Part shown: piece by piece, positions 1 through 9,398 of the stretch
How positions within the stretch are numbered: the first letter of the stretch is position 1
How the letters are laid out: every line of letters begins with the position of its first letter
Assembly (NCBI RefSeq): GCF_000422965.1
Contig: NZ_AUHB01000005.1
Location: 124,001 to 188,000 of the forward strand
Length of the DNA stretch: 64,000 bases
Direction of reading: 5' to 3'
Origin: Pleomorphomonas oryzae DSM 16300
GTDB taxonomy: Bacteria > Pseudomonadota > Alphaproteobacteria > Rhizobiales > Pleomorphomonadaceae
Notes under the pieces: generated by a model
The model's database searches: none
What the model was told of the DNA's origin: nothing
Seen by the model: the letters and a program-made list of their open reading frames with translations, nothing else
Program-made: the position numbers and the translations under genes

Positions 1-1757
1 TCTGGGACTGGGACGTGCTTGCCGACCAGATCGTCACCTCTGCCGAGGCCGAGGAGAGCCTGGGCCTCAAGCGTGGCCGTCTCGAAGGCCCGGCGCGCGA
101 CTGGCTCGACTATCTCCATCCGCAGGACCGGGAGCGCTTCAAAGCAACGCTCGATGCCGTCGTCGAGACGCGCAAGGGGCGGCTCAGCCAGACCTTCCGC
201 ATGCGCGCCCAGGATGGCCATTACCAGTGGTTCCGCCTGCGTGCCCGTCCGATCCTCGGATCCGACGGTGAGGTCATCCGCTGTGTCGGCACGCTGCTCG
301 ATATTACCGACATGAAGCTGGCGCAGGAGCGGCTGCTGACCGACGCCATTCACGACAACCTCACCTCGTTGCCGAACCGCGAGCTCTACTTTGACCGTCT
401 CGCGTCCGATCTCGCCCGCGCCAAGGTGGACAACCAGCGCCGGCCGGCCGTCTTCCTCGTCGACCTCGATCGCTTTCGTCAGGTCAACGAGACGCTCGGC
501 CTATCGGTCGGCGACACCATCCTCCTGACGCTCGCCCGCCGGCTCGGCCGGCTGGTCAAGCCGCTCGACACGCTGTCACGCCTTGAAGGCGACCGCTTCG
601 GCATCGTGCTGGTTTCCGAGCAGGCGTCGGACCGGCTGGCCGCCTTTGCCGACACCGTCAAGCGGGCGGTGCGGGCACCGATCGTCGTCGGCGAGAAGGA
701 GGTGTTCCTCACCGCTTCCATCGGCATCGCCGTGCCCGATACCGACGACAAGGAAGCGCGCACCCTGATCCAGGACGCTGAGATCGCGCTCGCCTTCGCC
801 AAGAAGCTGGGCGGCGACCGCATCGAGACCTTCCGGCCGGCGCTCCGCATTATGTCGGCCGATCTCACGGCGCTAGAACACGACCTGCGCGGCGCCATCG
901 AAAAGGGCGAGCTGACTGTGCTCTACCAGCCGGTCATCCGGGCCGGTGATCGGTCGGTGGCCGGTTTCGAGGCGCTCTTGCGCTGGAACCATCCGCGCAA
1001 GGGATCGATCCCACCAGCCGAATTTATGCCGATCGCCGTTCGCTCCGGCCTTGTGTCACAGCTCGGCCTGTTCCTGCTCGACCGGGCCGCCCGGCAGCTC
1101 GCTGATTGGCGCGACCATCTGCCGTTCGGCGACACGCTGACCATGTCGGTCAACATGTCCAACCGGCAGGTGCTCCGGCACGAGCTCCTCAACGAGGTCA
1201 AGGCCATCCTGTCGCGCACCGGTTTGCCACGTGATGTGCTGCATCTCGAGTTTTCCGAGGGTCTCCTGATGGAGAGCCCGGAATTTTCGCTGCAGATGCT
1301 GATGAAGCTGAAGGAACTCGGCGCGGGCTTTGCCGTCGATGAATTCGGCATGGGCTTTTCCTCGCTGAGCTATCTGCAGCGGCTGCCGCCCGGCACGCTG
1401 AAGGTCGACCAGAACATTTTGAGGAGTTCCGGCCGCCATCGGCAAGCCCTGCTGAAGACGATCGCTTCGCTGGCCCACGATCTGGAACTGGAGCTGGTGG
1501 TGGAAGGTGTCGACCGCGCCGTCGACCTCGAAGAGGTGGGTAATCTCGGTGCCGACTATCTCGAAGGCTATCTGTTCGGATCACCGATGAGCGCCGACGA
1601 GGTGCGTAAGCTGATGGAAAAGGCGAAGAAGGCGGTGGCCAAGGTGGCCCCGGTTGCCGTTCCCGACGCGCCGCTGCGCGTGCCGGAGCGGGTGCCTGGC
1701 GCTTCGGTCGCGCCGATTGGGGCGGGCGGGGCCGCGGGCGGACCGCCGGCCGCCTGA
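1..1757 (+). CDS. PAS-GGDEF-EAL signalling protein, 5' end cut off by window
   Basis: The frame is open from base 3, so the N-terminus lies outside the window. About 585 residues are visible. A PAS fold covers roughly the first 100 residues (WDWD start, LLDITD end). A GGDEF-like domain follows with DNLTSLPNR, but its active-site loop reads EGDRF instead of GGDEF, so cyclase activity is doubtful. An EAL domain (about residues 285-535) has the signature EALLRW, the metal-binding N of SVNMSN and the K of KVD, but carries DE for the usual DD pair and LEGYLFG where the family has QG. It may therefore be a weak or inactive c-di-GMP phosphodiesterase, or a binding protein; this is inference. The last 45 residues are an Ala/Pro/Val-rich tail. 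It is probably cytoplasmic unless the missing N-terminus holds a membrane anchor. Confidence 0.85.
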   Translation, partial: WDWDVLADQIVTSAEAEESLGLKRGRLEGPARDWLDYLHPQDRERFKATLDAVVETRKGRLSQTFRMRAQDGHYQWFRLRARPILGSDGEVIRCVGTLLDITDMKLAQERLLTDAIHDNLTSLPNRELYFDRLASDLARAKVDNQRRPAVFLVDLDRFRQVNETLGLSVGDTILLTLARRLGRLVKPLDTLSRLEGDRFGIVLVSEQASDRLAAFADTVKRAVRAPIVVGEKEVFLTASIGIAVPDTDDKEARTLIQDAEIALAFAKKLGGDRIETFRPALRIMSADLTALEHDLRGAIEKGELTVLYQPVIRAGDRSVAGFEALLRWNHPRKGSIPPAEFMPIAVRSGLVSQLGLFLLDRAARQLADWRDHLPFGDTLTMSVNMSNRQVLRHELLNEVKAILSRTGLPRDVLHLEFSEGLLMESPEFSLQMLMKLKELGAGFAVDEFGMGFSSLSYLQRLPPGTLKVDQNILRSSGRHRQALLKTIASLAHDLELELVVEGVDRAVDLEEVGNLGADYLEGYLFGSPMSADEVRKLMEKAKKAVAKVAPVAVPDAPLRVPERVPGASVAPIGAGGAAGGPPAA

Positions 1758-1856
1758 CCCTACCTTTTCGCGCCGCCGCAAGTATGGGAATAAGGATCGA
1801 CCGGCGATTCGTCGGTCTCCGGGGCCTGGGACGTTGACGAGAGGATCATAGCCGTC

Positions 1857-2378
1857 ATGAGGACCGTTCTTTCCGCCTGCCTTTGCGTTTTGCTCGCCTT
1901 GGGCTCGCTGCCGGCGACGCTCTCCATGGCGGCGGCGCAGGAGTTCGTCGATGGCAAGGTCGAGTCTGTGCATGGCGACTGGCAGATTCGCTGCGACCAG
2001 CCTGTCGGCGCGCGCGACAAGCAATGCGCCATGGTGCAGAACGTTACTGCCGAGGATCGCGACAACATCGGCCTTTCAGTACTGATCGTGAAGACGGTCG
2101 ACAAGAAGGCGAAGATCATGCGGGTCCTCGCCCCGCTCGGTGTCTATCTGATGGCCGGTCTTGGCCTTCGGATTGATGACAAGGATATCGGCCGCGTCGG
2201 CTTCGTTCGCTGCCGGGCACGTGGCTGCTATGCCGAAGTGGTGCTGCAGGATGATCTGGTCGGCCAGCTCGAGAAGAGCGGCAAAGCGCTGTTCATCATC
2301 TACGATTCGCCGGAAGACGGCATTGGCATTCCGATCTCGCTGAAGGGGTTCAAGGAAGGCTTCGACGCGCTGCCGTGA
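1857..2378 (+). CDS. Invasion-associated locus B (IalB) family periplasmic protein
   Basis: A 173-residue protein with a clear signal peptide (residues 1-28, hydrophobic core then AAAQ). The mature part matches the IalB family: HGDWQIRCD near residue 39, paired cysteines at 46/57 and 119/124, and the GIGIPISLKGF end with a FKEGFDALP tail. IalB proteins are small exported proteins widespread in Hyphomicrobiales; in Bartonella the founding member contributes to erythrocyte invasion, but most relatives are in non-pathogens and their role is unknown. The start ATG follows a purine-rich GAGAGGAT stretch. It sits alone between the EAL gene and tldD, with a gap of about 100 bases on each side. Confidence 0.88.
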   Translation: MRTVLSACLCVLLALGSLPATLSMAAAQEFVDGKVESVHGDWQIRCDQPVGARDKQCAMVQNVTAEDRDNIGLSVLIVKTVDKKAKIMRVLAPLGVYLMAGLGLRIDDKDIGRVGFVRCRARGCYAEVVLQDDLVGQLEKSGKALFIIYDSPEDGIGIPISLKGFKEGFDALP

Positions 2379-2496
2379 GTACGCACTTGTACGGCTGCGC
2401 CGGAAACACGACATGTTGCGCGTCCGGAGGCTAGAGCATCCGGGCGTTTGCTTTTATGGAGGAGCCAATCCTCCTCTGGATGGGACGCCGCCGCCG

Positions 2497-3918
2497 ATGA
2501 CCGAACGCCATGACCTCCTCGCTCTTGCCGGACTGGATCCCGATTCGACGCAACGCATCGTCGCCGATGCGCTCGCCGGTGCCGACGATGGCGAGCTCTA
2601 TCTGGAACGCTCTGAGGGCGAGGCTCTTACCTTCGACAACGGCCGCCTCAAGACTGCCACCTATGACGTCAACCAGGGCTTTGGCCTTCGGGCGGTCGCC
2701 GGCGAGGCCGTGGGCTATGCACACGCCGATGATCTATCCGAAAAGGCATTGCGTCGCGCCGCCGACGCGGTGAAGGCTGTGTCGATGGGGTATTCGGGTA
2801 CCCTGGCCGAGCCGCCGCGTCCGACCAACCGCAAGCTCTACGGCGACGTCAATCCGCTGCTGTCGCCGGCCTTTTCCGACAAGGTGACGCTGCTGTCGGA
2901 GATCGATGCCTGGGCGCGCGCTCGCGATCCGCGCGTCCGGCAGGTGACGGCGTCGATCACCACCAGCCACAAGATCGTTGAGATCATCCGCGCCGACGGC
3001 GTTCACCTGAGGGACGTGCGCCCTCTGGTGCGCGTCAACGTCTCTCTCATTGCCGGCAACGGCGACCGCCAGGAAAGCGGCTCCTATGGCGAAGGTGGCC
3101 GGCTGGGGCTTGATGGGTTCATCACGCCGGAACGCTGGCAGTATGCCGTCGACGAGGCGCTTCGCCAGGCTTTGGTCAATCTTGAGGCCAAGCCGGCTCC
3201 GGCCGGTACGTTCGACGTCGTGCTCGGACCCGGCTGGACCGGTGTGCTGCTGCACGAGGCGGTAGGGCATGGCCTCGAAGGCGACTTCAATCGCAAGAAG
3301 ACCTCCGCTTTCGCCGGTTTGATGGGCGAGCAGGTGGCGGCCAAGGGCGTCACCATTGTCGACGACGGCACGCTGCCGGACGCGCGCGGTTCGCTCACCA
3401 TCGACGATGAGGGCACGCCGAGCCGCAAGACGGTGTTGATCGAGGATGGCCGTCTCGTCGGCTACATGCAGGATCGCCAGAACGCTCGCCTGATGGGCGC
3501 CGAGTCGACCGGTAACGGTCGCCGCCAGTCCTACGCCCATGTTCCTATGCCGCGTATGACCAACACCTACATGCTCTCGGGCGACAAGAGCCGCGAGGAG
3601 ATCATCGCTTCGGTGAAGGACGGCATCTATGCCGTCTCCTTCTCCGGCGGGCAGGTGGATATCACCTCCGGCAAGTTTGTGTTCGATTGCACCGAGGCCT
3701 ACCGCGTGCGGGACGGCAAGGTTGGCGAGCCGATCAAGGGTGCCATGCTGATTGGCAACGGCCCCGAAGCGATGAAGCGCGTTTCGATGATCGGCAACGA
3801 CCTTGAGATCGATCGCGGCATCGGCATGTGCGGCAAGGCCGGCCAGAGCGTGCCCGTCGGTGTCGGTCAGCCGTCGCTCCGAATCGATGCGGTCACTATT
3901 GGTGGGACGGCGACCTGA
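2497..3918 (+). CDS. tldD: Metalloprotease TldD
   Basis: A 473-residue U62-family peptidase subunit, close to the 481 residues of the E. coli protein. The metal-binding motif HEAVGHGLEGD starts at residue 253 (HEXXXH type), and the downstream segment with GTLPDARGSLTIDDEG and the C-terminal GMCGKAGQSVPVGVGQP are family hallmarks. TldD and TldE form a heterodimeric zinc protease that degrades unfolded peptides; in E. coli the pair matures microcin B17 and helps clear CcdA. Its partner tldE lies in this window on the other strand (11306-12649). The frame is open upstream to 2413, but ATG 2497 gives the family's N-terminus. The stop is three bases before the next start, so it is probably co-transcribed with the HAD gene. 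Confidence 0.95.
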   Translation: MTERHDLLALAGLDPDSTQRIVADALAGADDGELYLERSEGEALTFDNGRLKTATYDVNQGFGLRAVAGEAVGYAHADDLSEKALRRAADAVKAVSMGYSGTLAEPPRPTNRKLYGDVNPLLSPAFSDKVTLLSEIDAWARARDPRVRQVTASITTSHKIVEIIRADGVHLRDVRPLVRVNVSLIAGNGDRQESGSYGEGGRLGLDGFITPERWQYAVDEALRQALVNLEAKPAPAGTFDVVLGPGWTGVLLHEAVGHGLEGDFNRKKTSAFAGLMGEQVAAKGVTIVDDGTLPDARGSLTIDDEGTPSRKTVLIEDGRLVGYMQDRQNARLMGAESTGNGRRQSYAHVPMPRMTNTYMLSGDKSREEIIASVKDGIYAVSFSGGQVDITSGKFVFDCTEAYRVRDGKVGEPIKGAMLIGNGPEAMKRVSMIGNDLEIDRGIGMCGKAGQSVPVGVGQPSLRIDAVTIGGTAT

Positions 3919-3921
3919 TCC

Positions 3922-4590
3922 ATGCCGACTGCCATTCGCCTCGCCTTGTTCGATATGGACGATGTCGTCTACGCCTATACCCGCGCCGACCGCATCGCCT
4001 ATCTTGCCAGTGTCACCGGCCTTGAGCCGGCCTTCATCAACGACCGTATTTGGAGCGAGGGACTGGAGGCGGCCGCCGACGGCGGCGCCTTTCCAACGCC
4101 GGAGCTCTACATCAAGTCTTGGCGCGACCGTCTCGGTTATCCGCTCGCCGTCAAAGATTGGGTCGAGGCGCGCCGGCTCGGCATGCGTCTCATTCCCGGC
4201 ACTCTCGCCCTAATCGAGCGGCTGGTCGCTGCGGGAACGACGGTCGGCGTGCTGACCAATAATGGGCCGCTTGTCTACGAATACCGGGATACGCTGGCGC
4301 CGGAACTTGCCCGTCTCGTCGGCGACCGGTTCCTTGTGTCCTCTTCCTTCGCCACGATGAAGCCCGATCCTCGGGTGTTCCTCCGGGCACTCGATCGGCT
4401 GGGTTTCTCCCCAGAGGAGAGCTTTTTTACCGATGACATGTCGGAAAACGTGGAGGGCGCTCGTACTGCCGGCCTCCGTGGTGCCATCTTCACGACGCCA
4501 GCGGCGCTTGAGCAAGAGCTCGCCGCGCAAGGTCTGCTCGGCGATGCATCCGTAGAAGTAACGAGGGGTAAGATCCTCTCAAGCCATTGA
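3922..4590 (+). CDS. HAD-family hydrolase (DMDD type)
   Basis: A 222-residue HAD-superfamily phosphatase. Motif I is FDMDDVVY (nucleophile Asp11, acid Asp13), motif II lies in GVLTNNG, the motif III lysine in MKPDPR, and the acidic motif IV in FFTDDMSENVEGA. An alpha-helical cap lies between motifs I and II, as in the epoxide-hydrolase/phosphoglycolate-like subfamily. The substrate cannot be told from sequence. The ATG is three bases after the tldD stop with no strong ribosome site of its own, so it is likely translated by coupling to tldD. Confidence 0.88.
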   Translation: MPTAIRLALFDMDDVVYAYTRADRIAYLASVTGLEPAFINDRIWSEGLEAAADGGAFPTPELYIKSWRDRLGYPLAVKDWVEARRLGMRLIPGTLALIERLVAAGTTVGVLTNNGPLVYEYRDTLAPELARLVGDRFLVSSSFATMKPDPRVFLRALDRLGFSPEESFFTDDMSENVEGARTAGLRGAIFTTPAALEQELAAQGLLGDASVEVTRGKILSSH

Positions 4591-4679
4591 AATTTGCGTC
4601 TCCGCATCCTACCTCACCGGCAGCCGGGAATGCGCTCGGCGGTCCTCGGCGTCTCGCCGAACGGGTTGGGACGGACGCC

Positions 4680-5390
4680 GTGTTTTCACTGGATTTTCTG
4701 TCGGTTGAGCTCGCCGCTCTGGCACAGGTCGTCTTCATCGACGTCGTGCTGGCGGGCGACAATGCCATCGTTGTCGGCATGGCGGCGGCCGGCGTCGATC
4801 CGACCATCCGGCGCAAGGTTATATTCTGGGGTATTGGCGGCGCCGTCGCGCTACGCATCCTGTTTGCCGTCGTCACCACGCATCTGCTTGCCGTCGTTGG
4901 CCTGACGCTGGCCGGCGGCGTATTGTTGCTCTGGGTCTGCTGGAAGATGTTCCGCGAGATCCGGTCGAGCCGCCACGAGGAGGAGCGCGGCGTCGAGGCT
5001 GCCGAGCAGGCGCTCGATACCGCTGCCTGCGACGTAACGCCGGCGCCGGCTGGCAAAACCTTCCGGCAAGCGCTGACCCAGATCATACTCGCCGACGTCT
5101 CGATGTCGCTCGACAATGTGCTGGCGGTGGCCGGCGTGGCGCGCGATCATGTCGGTGTCCTGGTGATTGGTCTCCTGCTGTCGGTTGGATTGATGGGCGC
5201 CGCCGCCACCTTGATCGCCCGCCTGCTGCATCGCTTCCGTTGGATTGCCTGGATCGGCCTGCTCATCATTCTCTATGTTTCTATGGATATGATCCATCGT
5301 GGCTCGCTCGAGGTCTGCACCGGAATCACCGGCGAACAAAGCTGCCAGATTCAGGATCTCCGGGATGCTACGGACGACATGCTGAACTAA
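4680..5390 (+). CDS. TerC-family integral membrane protein (YjbE type)
   Basis: About 236 residues from GTG 4680, with seven probable membrane segments split by a charged cytosolic loop (RSSRHEEERG). The two TerC half-site motifs are visible: DVVLAGDNAIVVGMA in the first segment and DVSMSLDNVLAVAG in the second half. TerC proteins are linked to metal (Mn2+) export during protein secretion or to tellurite resistance; the substrate here is inferred at best. The frame is open back to TTG 4587, which overlaps the HAD stop, but that extension (PHPTSPAAGNALGG) looks unlike the family, while GTG 4680 has GGGACGG just upstream and gives the usual length. The tail after the last helix has two cysteines (CTGITGEQSC). 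Confidence 0.85.
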   Translation: MFSLDFLSVELAALAQVVFIDVVLAGDNAIVVGMAAAGVDPTIRRKVIFWGIGGAVALRILFAVVTTHLLAVVGLTLAGGVLLLWVCWKMFREIRSSRHEEERGVEAAEQALDTAACDVTPAPAGKTFRQALTQIILADVSMSLDNVLAVAGVARDHVGVLVIGLLLSVGLMGAAATLIARLLHRFRWIAWIGLLIILYVSMDMIHRGSLEVCTGITGEQSCQIQDLRDATDDMLN

Positions 5391-5442
5391 GGCTATCCCG
5401 CCTCAGTGTTCGCATTTTCCTGACTGAACGAGAGGTTTCCCG

Positions 5443-6792
5443 ATGACGTCCGTCGCCCGCGCGCCCGCCGACGCCGCCTATGTGGAAGGGCCGGTGTTTC
5501 GTCACGTGGTGGCGTTGACCGCCCTCGGTTCTTTGGGGCTGATGGCCATTTTCAGCGTCGACCTCGTCAATCTTCTCTATATTTCGCTCTTGGGCGACGA
5601 GGTGCTGACGGCGGCCATGGGCTACGCCGGCGCTGTGCTGTTCGTTATTGTATCGGTCGGCATCGGCTTTTCCATCGGTGTCACCGCCCATACCGCCCGG
5701 CGCATCGGGGCGGGTGACCGCGCCGCCGCTCGGCGGGTCGCCACCTCCGGCCTGATCATTTCCTTTACCGCGACCACCGCCGTGACGCTGGCGCTCGCCG
5801 CCGTGCTTGATCCCTGCCTGGCGCTGCTCGGCGCCGCGGGGCGCGAGTTCGAGGTCACCCGTCATTTCCTCTGGATCACCATGCTGGGCATGCCGCTGCT
5901 TGCGCTCAGCATGGCCATGGGCGGCGTGCTGATGGCCTTTGGCGCGCCGCGCATGACGCTGTGGATCAACCTGGCCGGTGCCGGCGCCACCGCCATCCTG
6001 GATCCGATCTTCATCTTCGGGCTTGATCTCGGTGTGACAGGCGCTGCCATCGTCACAGTGCTGATCCGCTTCGTCGCCCTGGCCGTCGGCTGGTATGGCT
6101 TGGTGCCGCGCCTCAATGCGTTGGCCTGGCCGACGGTGGAGGGTGTCCGGCGCGATGCCGGACCGCTCTTTACCATCGCCTTCCCGGCCATTCTCACCAA
6201 CCTTGCCACGCCGGTCAGCAACATGCTGGTCACGGCCTATGTTGCCCGCTTTGGTACCGAGGCGGTGGCGGGCTGGTCGATCATCGGCCGCATCTATCCG
6301 CTGTGCTTCGCCGGCATCTTCGCGTTGACCGGCTCGGTCGGCGCCATCTTCGGCCAGAACGTCGGCGCCCGACGCTTCGATCGCGTTCGCAAGACGCTCG
6401 GCGACAGCGCCCTGTTCACCGCTGTCTACGTCGTCGTGATCTGGTTGCTGCTGTTCCTCGGTACCGATGCCATCAACTGGGCCTTTCATGCCACCGGCCG
6501 AACGGCGGAAATGATCGCCTTCTATTGCCTGTGGGCGGCCCCGACTTTCATTTTTACCGGCGCTCTTTTCGTGGCCAACGCCGCCTTTAACAACCTCGGC
6601 TTCGCATCCTACTCGACCATGTTCAATTGGGGGCGGGCGACACTCGGCACGCTGCCTTTCTGTTGGCTCGGCATCTGGTACGGCAGCGCCGACGCGGTGA
6701 TCCTGTGGTGGAGTATCGGCGCCGCTCTGTTCGGCCTGCCGGCCCTCTGGCTGGCCCGCCGGTCGATCGACCGTCTGGCGGCCACGGCATGA
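5443..6792 (+). CDS. MATE-family efflux transporter
   Basis: A 449-residue protein with about 12 hydrophobic segments in two similar halves, as in the multidrug and toxin extrusion family. Examples are the paired patterns SLGLMAIFSVDLVNLLYISLLG in half one (shown only in outline) and the equivalent segment FPAILTNLATPVSNMLVTAYV in half two. MATE proteins export cationic drugs or organic molecules with Na+ or H+ influx. GAGAGG lies seven bases before the ATG. It is the fifth gene in a same-strand run and is followed closely by the DUF2093 gene. The substrate cannot be predicted. Confidence 0.92.
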   Translation: MTSVARAPADAAYVEGPVFRHVVALTALGSLGLMAIFSVDLVNLLYISLLGDEVLTAAMGYAGAVLFVIVSVGIGFSIGVTAHTARRIGAGDRAAARRVATSGLIISFTATTAVTLALAAVLDPCLALLGAAGREFEVTRHFLWITMLGMPLLALSMAMGGVLMAFGAPRMTLWINLAGAGATAILDPIFIFGLDLGVTGAAIVTVLIRFVALAVGWYGLVPRLNALAWPTVEGVRRDAGPLFTIAFPAILTNLATPVSNMLVTAYVARFGTEAVAGWSIIGRIYPLCFAGIFALTGSVGAIFGQNVGARRFDRVRKTLGDSALFTAVYVVVIWLLLFLGTDAINWAFHATGRTAEMIAFYCLWAAPTFIFTGALFVANAAFNNLGFASYSTMFNWGRATLGTLPFCWLGIWYGSADAVILWWSIGAALFGLPALWLARRSIDRLAATA

Positions 6793-6832
6793 TCCTCTTG
6801 CGCGGCGGCCGGGTGGAGGTTATTCACCTTCC

Positions 6833-7057
6833 ATGTTGAACAGCACCGACACCCCCTTCGGCGGCGGCGAGGCACAAATCCACTACCTCGACGGCGACTA
6901 CCAGATCCTCCGCAACGGCAACTACGTCCGTTGCGCGATCACCGGCCGTCCGATCCTGCTGCAAGACCTGAAATATTGGTCGGCCGAGCATCAGGAGCCC
7001 TATATCGATGCCGAGGCGGCGCTGACCGCCTACCGTCGGCATACCGGTGCCCGCTGA
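6833..7057 (+). CDS. DUF2093 domain protein
   Basis: A 74-residue soluble protein matching the DUF2093 family: the central run YLDGDYQILRNGNYVRCAITG followed by PILLQDLKYWS and a C-terminal EAY/EPYIDAEAAL helix. The family is small, conserved in Hyphomicrobiales and uncharacterised; one conserved Cys is present in VRCA. GGAGG lies 13 bases before the ATG. It is the last gene of the rightward run and ends 29 bases from the end of lpxK on the other strand. Confidence 0.85.
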   Translation: MLNSTDTPFGGGEAQIHYLDGDYQILRNGNYVRCAITGRPILLQDLKYWSAEHQEPYIDAEAALTAYRRHTGAR

Positions 7058-7086
7058 GCAGGCCGCCGTCTTGCTTCGAGTCTACT

Positions 7087-8106
7087 TTAGCTGAAATGTC
7101 GGGCCATCCAGCGCCTGCGAATGTCGAGAAGCAGCGAGCCCACCGCATGCTCTTCCGAAAAGCGCGTGTGGACGCCGAAGATTGCCACGCGACTGCGTGA
7201 CCAATTGCTTCCGACAATGCCACGCGGCAACCGCACGGCGTCCTTTTCAGTCGTCACCGGAACGGCATCGAGCGCATCCGCCTCGTCGAGCAGGCGGGTG
7301 AGATCGGAGAAGCGATAGGGGTAGTGGTCCGAGAAAGCCCGCCGGGCGGCGAGGCGGTAACCTTCATCCTCCAGCGAGCGGAAGAATTTCTCCGGTCGGC
7401 CGATGCCGGCAAAGGCATAAAGCCGGCGGTGGGGCGGGGCCGGCGGCGCATTGGCAATCAGCGCCGCGCGGAATATCGGCTTGCCAGCACGAGCCGCTGT
7501 GCGGATGACGCGCTGCCCGTTCTTGCTGTCACCATAAATGATGATGGCGTCGGCCAATAGCATCTGGCGGCGGAGCGGCGCCCGGAGTGGACCGGCCGGC
7601 AGCGGCAGACCGTTGCCGACGCCGACCGCGCCATCGACGACCACGAAGCTGAAGGTCTTCTTCACCGACGGATTCTGAAAGCCATCGTCCATGATGCAGA
7701 GGTCGGTGCCGGTCGCCCTGAGAAGCGCAAAGCCATCGGCACGCCGCTGCGCCACCACGGTTGGAGCGATACGGGCGAGCAGCAGTGCTTCGTCACCGAC
7801 GTCGCGCGCCGTATGACGCTCGACATTGACGAGCACCGGTCCCTTGAGACGGCCGCCATGGCCGCGGGTCAGGAAACAAGGGTCGAGGCCGACCGATCGG
7901 GCTGAATGAGCAAGCGCGATGGCAGTCGGCGTCTTGCCGGCTCCGCCCGCGACGAAATTGCCGACACAGACCAGCGGCAGGGGCGGCTCGGTGCCGCCCG
8001 GTCGGTGCATGCGTCGTGCCGTGAGAGCGCCGTAGACCAGGCCGAGGGGAGCCAGCAACAGGGCAGTAAGACCCTTGCGTTTCCACCAGAAGGCCGGTGT
8101 CAGCAT
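7087..8106 (-). CDS. lpxK: Tetraacyldisaccharide 4'-kinase LpxK
   Basis: A 339-residue inner-membrane-associated kinase that phosphorylates the 4' position of the tetraacyldisaccharide-1-phosphate to give lipid IVA. An N-terminal hydrophobic helix (about residues 12-30) is followed by the P-loop GNFVAGGAGKTP (50-60), then IMDDGFQN and TTEKDAVR, all LpxK signatures. The length matches the family. The start ATG overlaps the waaA stop by seven bases, so the two are translationally linked; both act on the same lipid A intermediate. Last gene of the leftward run that starts at tldE. Confidence 0.96.
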   Translation of the reverse strand: MLTPAFWWKRKGLTALLLAPLGLVYGALTARRMHRPGGTEPPLPLVCVGNFVAGGAGKTPTAIALAHSARSVGLDPCFLTRGHGGRLKGPVLVNVERHTARDVGDEALLLARIAPTVVAQRRADGFALLRATGTDLCIMDDGFQNPSVKKTFSFVVVDGAVGVGNGLPLPAGPLRAPLRRQMLLADAIIIYGDSKNGQRVIRTAARAGKPIFRAALIANAPPAPPHRRLYAFAGIGRPEKFFRSLEDEGYRLAARRAFSDHYPYRFSDLTRLLDEADALDAVPVTTEKDAVRLPRGIVGSNWSRSRVAIFGVHTRFSEEHAVGSLLLDIRRRWMARHFS

Positions 8107-9398
8107 GGCGTACCACCCGGAGATCGGCCGATCAGCGGGGTGATTGCCTTGATGGTGCGCGCCACGGCACCGGCCGAGCCCGACACCACCCGCTCGCCGG
8201 CCGCCGCCTGAGCGCTGCTGAGAGCGGGATCGCCGATGAGGGTCATCGTCGCCTCGGCAAGGTCATCGGCCGACTGAACGACCTTGAGGCCGCCAGCATC
8301 GATAAAGGCGTGGTAGATGTCGAGCCAGTTGGCGAAATGCGGGCCGCTGATCACCGCCGCGCCGAGCCGGGCTGGTTCGATCAGGTTGTGGCCACCAATG
8401 CCATCGATGAAAGTCCCCCCCATCAGCACGACATCGGCGAGCTGGAAAAAGGCTCCGAGTTCACCAAGCGTATCGGCCACATAGACGTCGGTCGTCGGGT
8501 CGGGCAGTTCGCCGGCGCCGCGTCGGCGTGTGGCGAGGCCAGTCGCTTCTGCAAGCAGCGCTATGTCGCCACCGCGTACCGGGTGGCGCGGCACGATGAC
8601 CAGCAGCGTCTCCGGTCGGGCTTCCTTGAGCTTGAGAAAGGCCGTCAGCACCACTTCATCCTCGCCAGGATGGGTGGAGGCGGCGAGCACCATCGGCCGC
8701 CCATGTATGCCTTGCTTCAGGGCGTCGAGATCGCCAAGGCCGACGTCCGGCAGACCGGCATCGAACTTGATGTTGCCGAAAGTGGCCACTTCAGGCGCGC
8801 CGAGGTTGGAAAAGCGTGCGCCGTCGTCATCGGTCTGGGCAAGCACCAGCGACATGCGACGAAACACCGCTCTGGCCGCCGGTGCGGCCCTTTGCCACCC
8901 TCGGAAGGAGCGTGGCGACAATCGGGCATTGGCAACGACCAGCGGTATGCCGTGATCGGCGAGGCGGCCAATCGCCACCGGCCAGATTTCGCTTTCGACG
9001 AAGATGGCGAGATCCGGATGCCAGTGGGCGAGGAAACGATCCACCGGTCCGGCGAGATCAAGCGGCGCGAACTGGTGGGTTAGTCCCGGTCTCAGGCGAT
9101 GGCCCACAAGGGCGGCGGAGGTCGTCGTAACCGTGGTGACCAGAACACCCTGGCCCTCAGCGATCAACTGATCGATCACTGGCATAGCCGCCATCGCTTC
9201 GCCAACGCTGACCGCATGCACCCAGACGAGCGATCCCGCGGGCCGGGGCGCCGAGGAATAGCCGAGCCGTTCCGCCGACCGGGCAGGATCTTCCTTGCCC
9301 CGACGCCGACGCGCGCCAACAATGACGCCGCCGACCGGGCTGGCGAGCCGGGTCAGAGCGATCCACGTCGAAAGCAGCGCATCTCCGAGATTAGCCAT
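8100..9398 (-). CDS. waaA: 3-deoxy-D-manno-octulosonic acid transferase WaaA
   Basis: A 432-residue GT30 glycosyltransferase that adds Kdo to lipid IVA at the cytoplasmic face of the inner membrane. It has an N-terminal membrane anchor, the acceptor-side motif VWVHAVSVGEAMA, FVESEIWP, and the nucleotide-side GGTFIDGIGGHNLIEPA near the C-terminus, all diagnostic. The open frame extends to 9485 upstream, but ATG 9398 gives the family N-terminus and overlaps the stop of the acyltransferase gene by eight bases. It overlaps lpxK at the other end. Confidence 0.95.
   Translation of the reverse strand: MANLGDALLSTWIALTRLASPVGGVIVGARRRRGKEDPARSAERLGYSSAPRPAGSLVWVHAVSVGEAMAAMPVIDQLIAEGQGVLVTTVTTTSAALVGHRLRPGLTHQFAPLDLAGPVDRFLAHWHPDLAIFVESEIWPVAIGRLADHGIPLVVANARLSPRSFRGWQRAAPAARAVFRRMSLVLAQTDDDGARFSNLGAPEVATFGNIKFDAGLPDVGLGDLDALKQGIHGRPMVLAASTHPGEDEVVLTAFLKLKEARPETLLVIVPRHPVRGGDIALLAEATGLATRRRGAGELPDPTTDVYVADTLGELGAFFQLADVVLMGGTFIDGIGGHNLIEPARLGAAVISGPHFANWLDIYHAFIDAGGLKVVQSADDLAEATMTLIGDPALSSAQAAAGERVVSGSAGAVARTIKAITPLIGRSPGGTPC

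Noticed and set aside
5368-6489. 373-codon minus-strand ORF over the MATE gene
   Set aside because: Antisense shadow with extreme Gln/Asp/Gly/Arg content and no domain.
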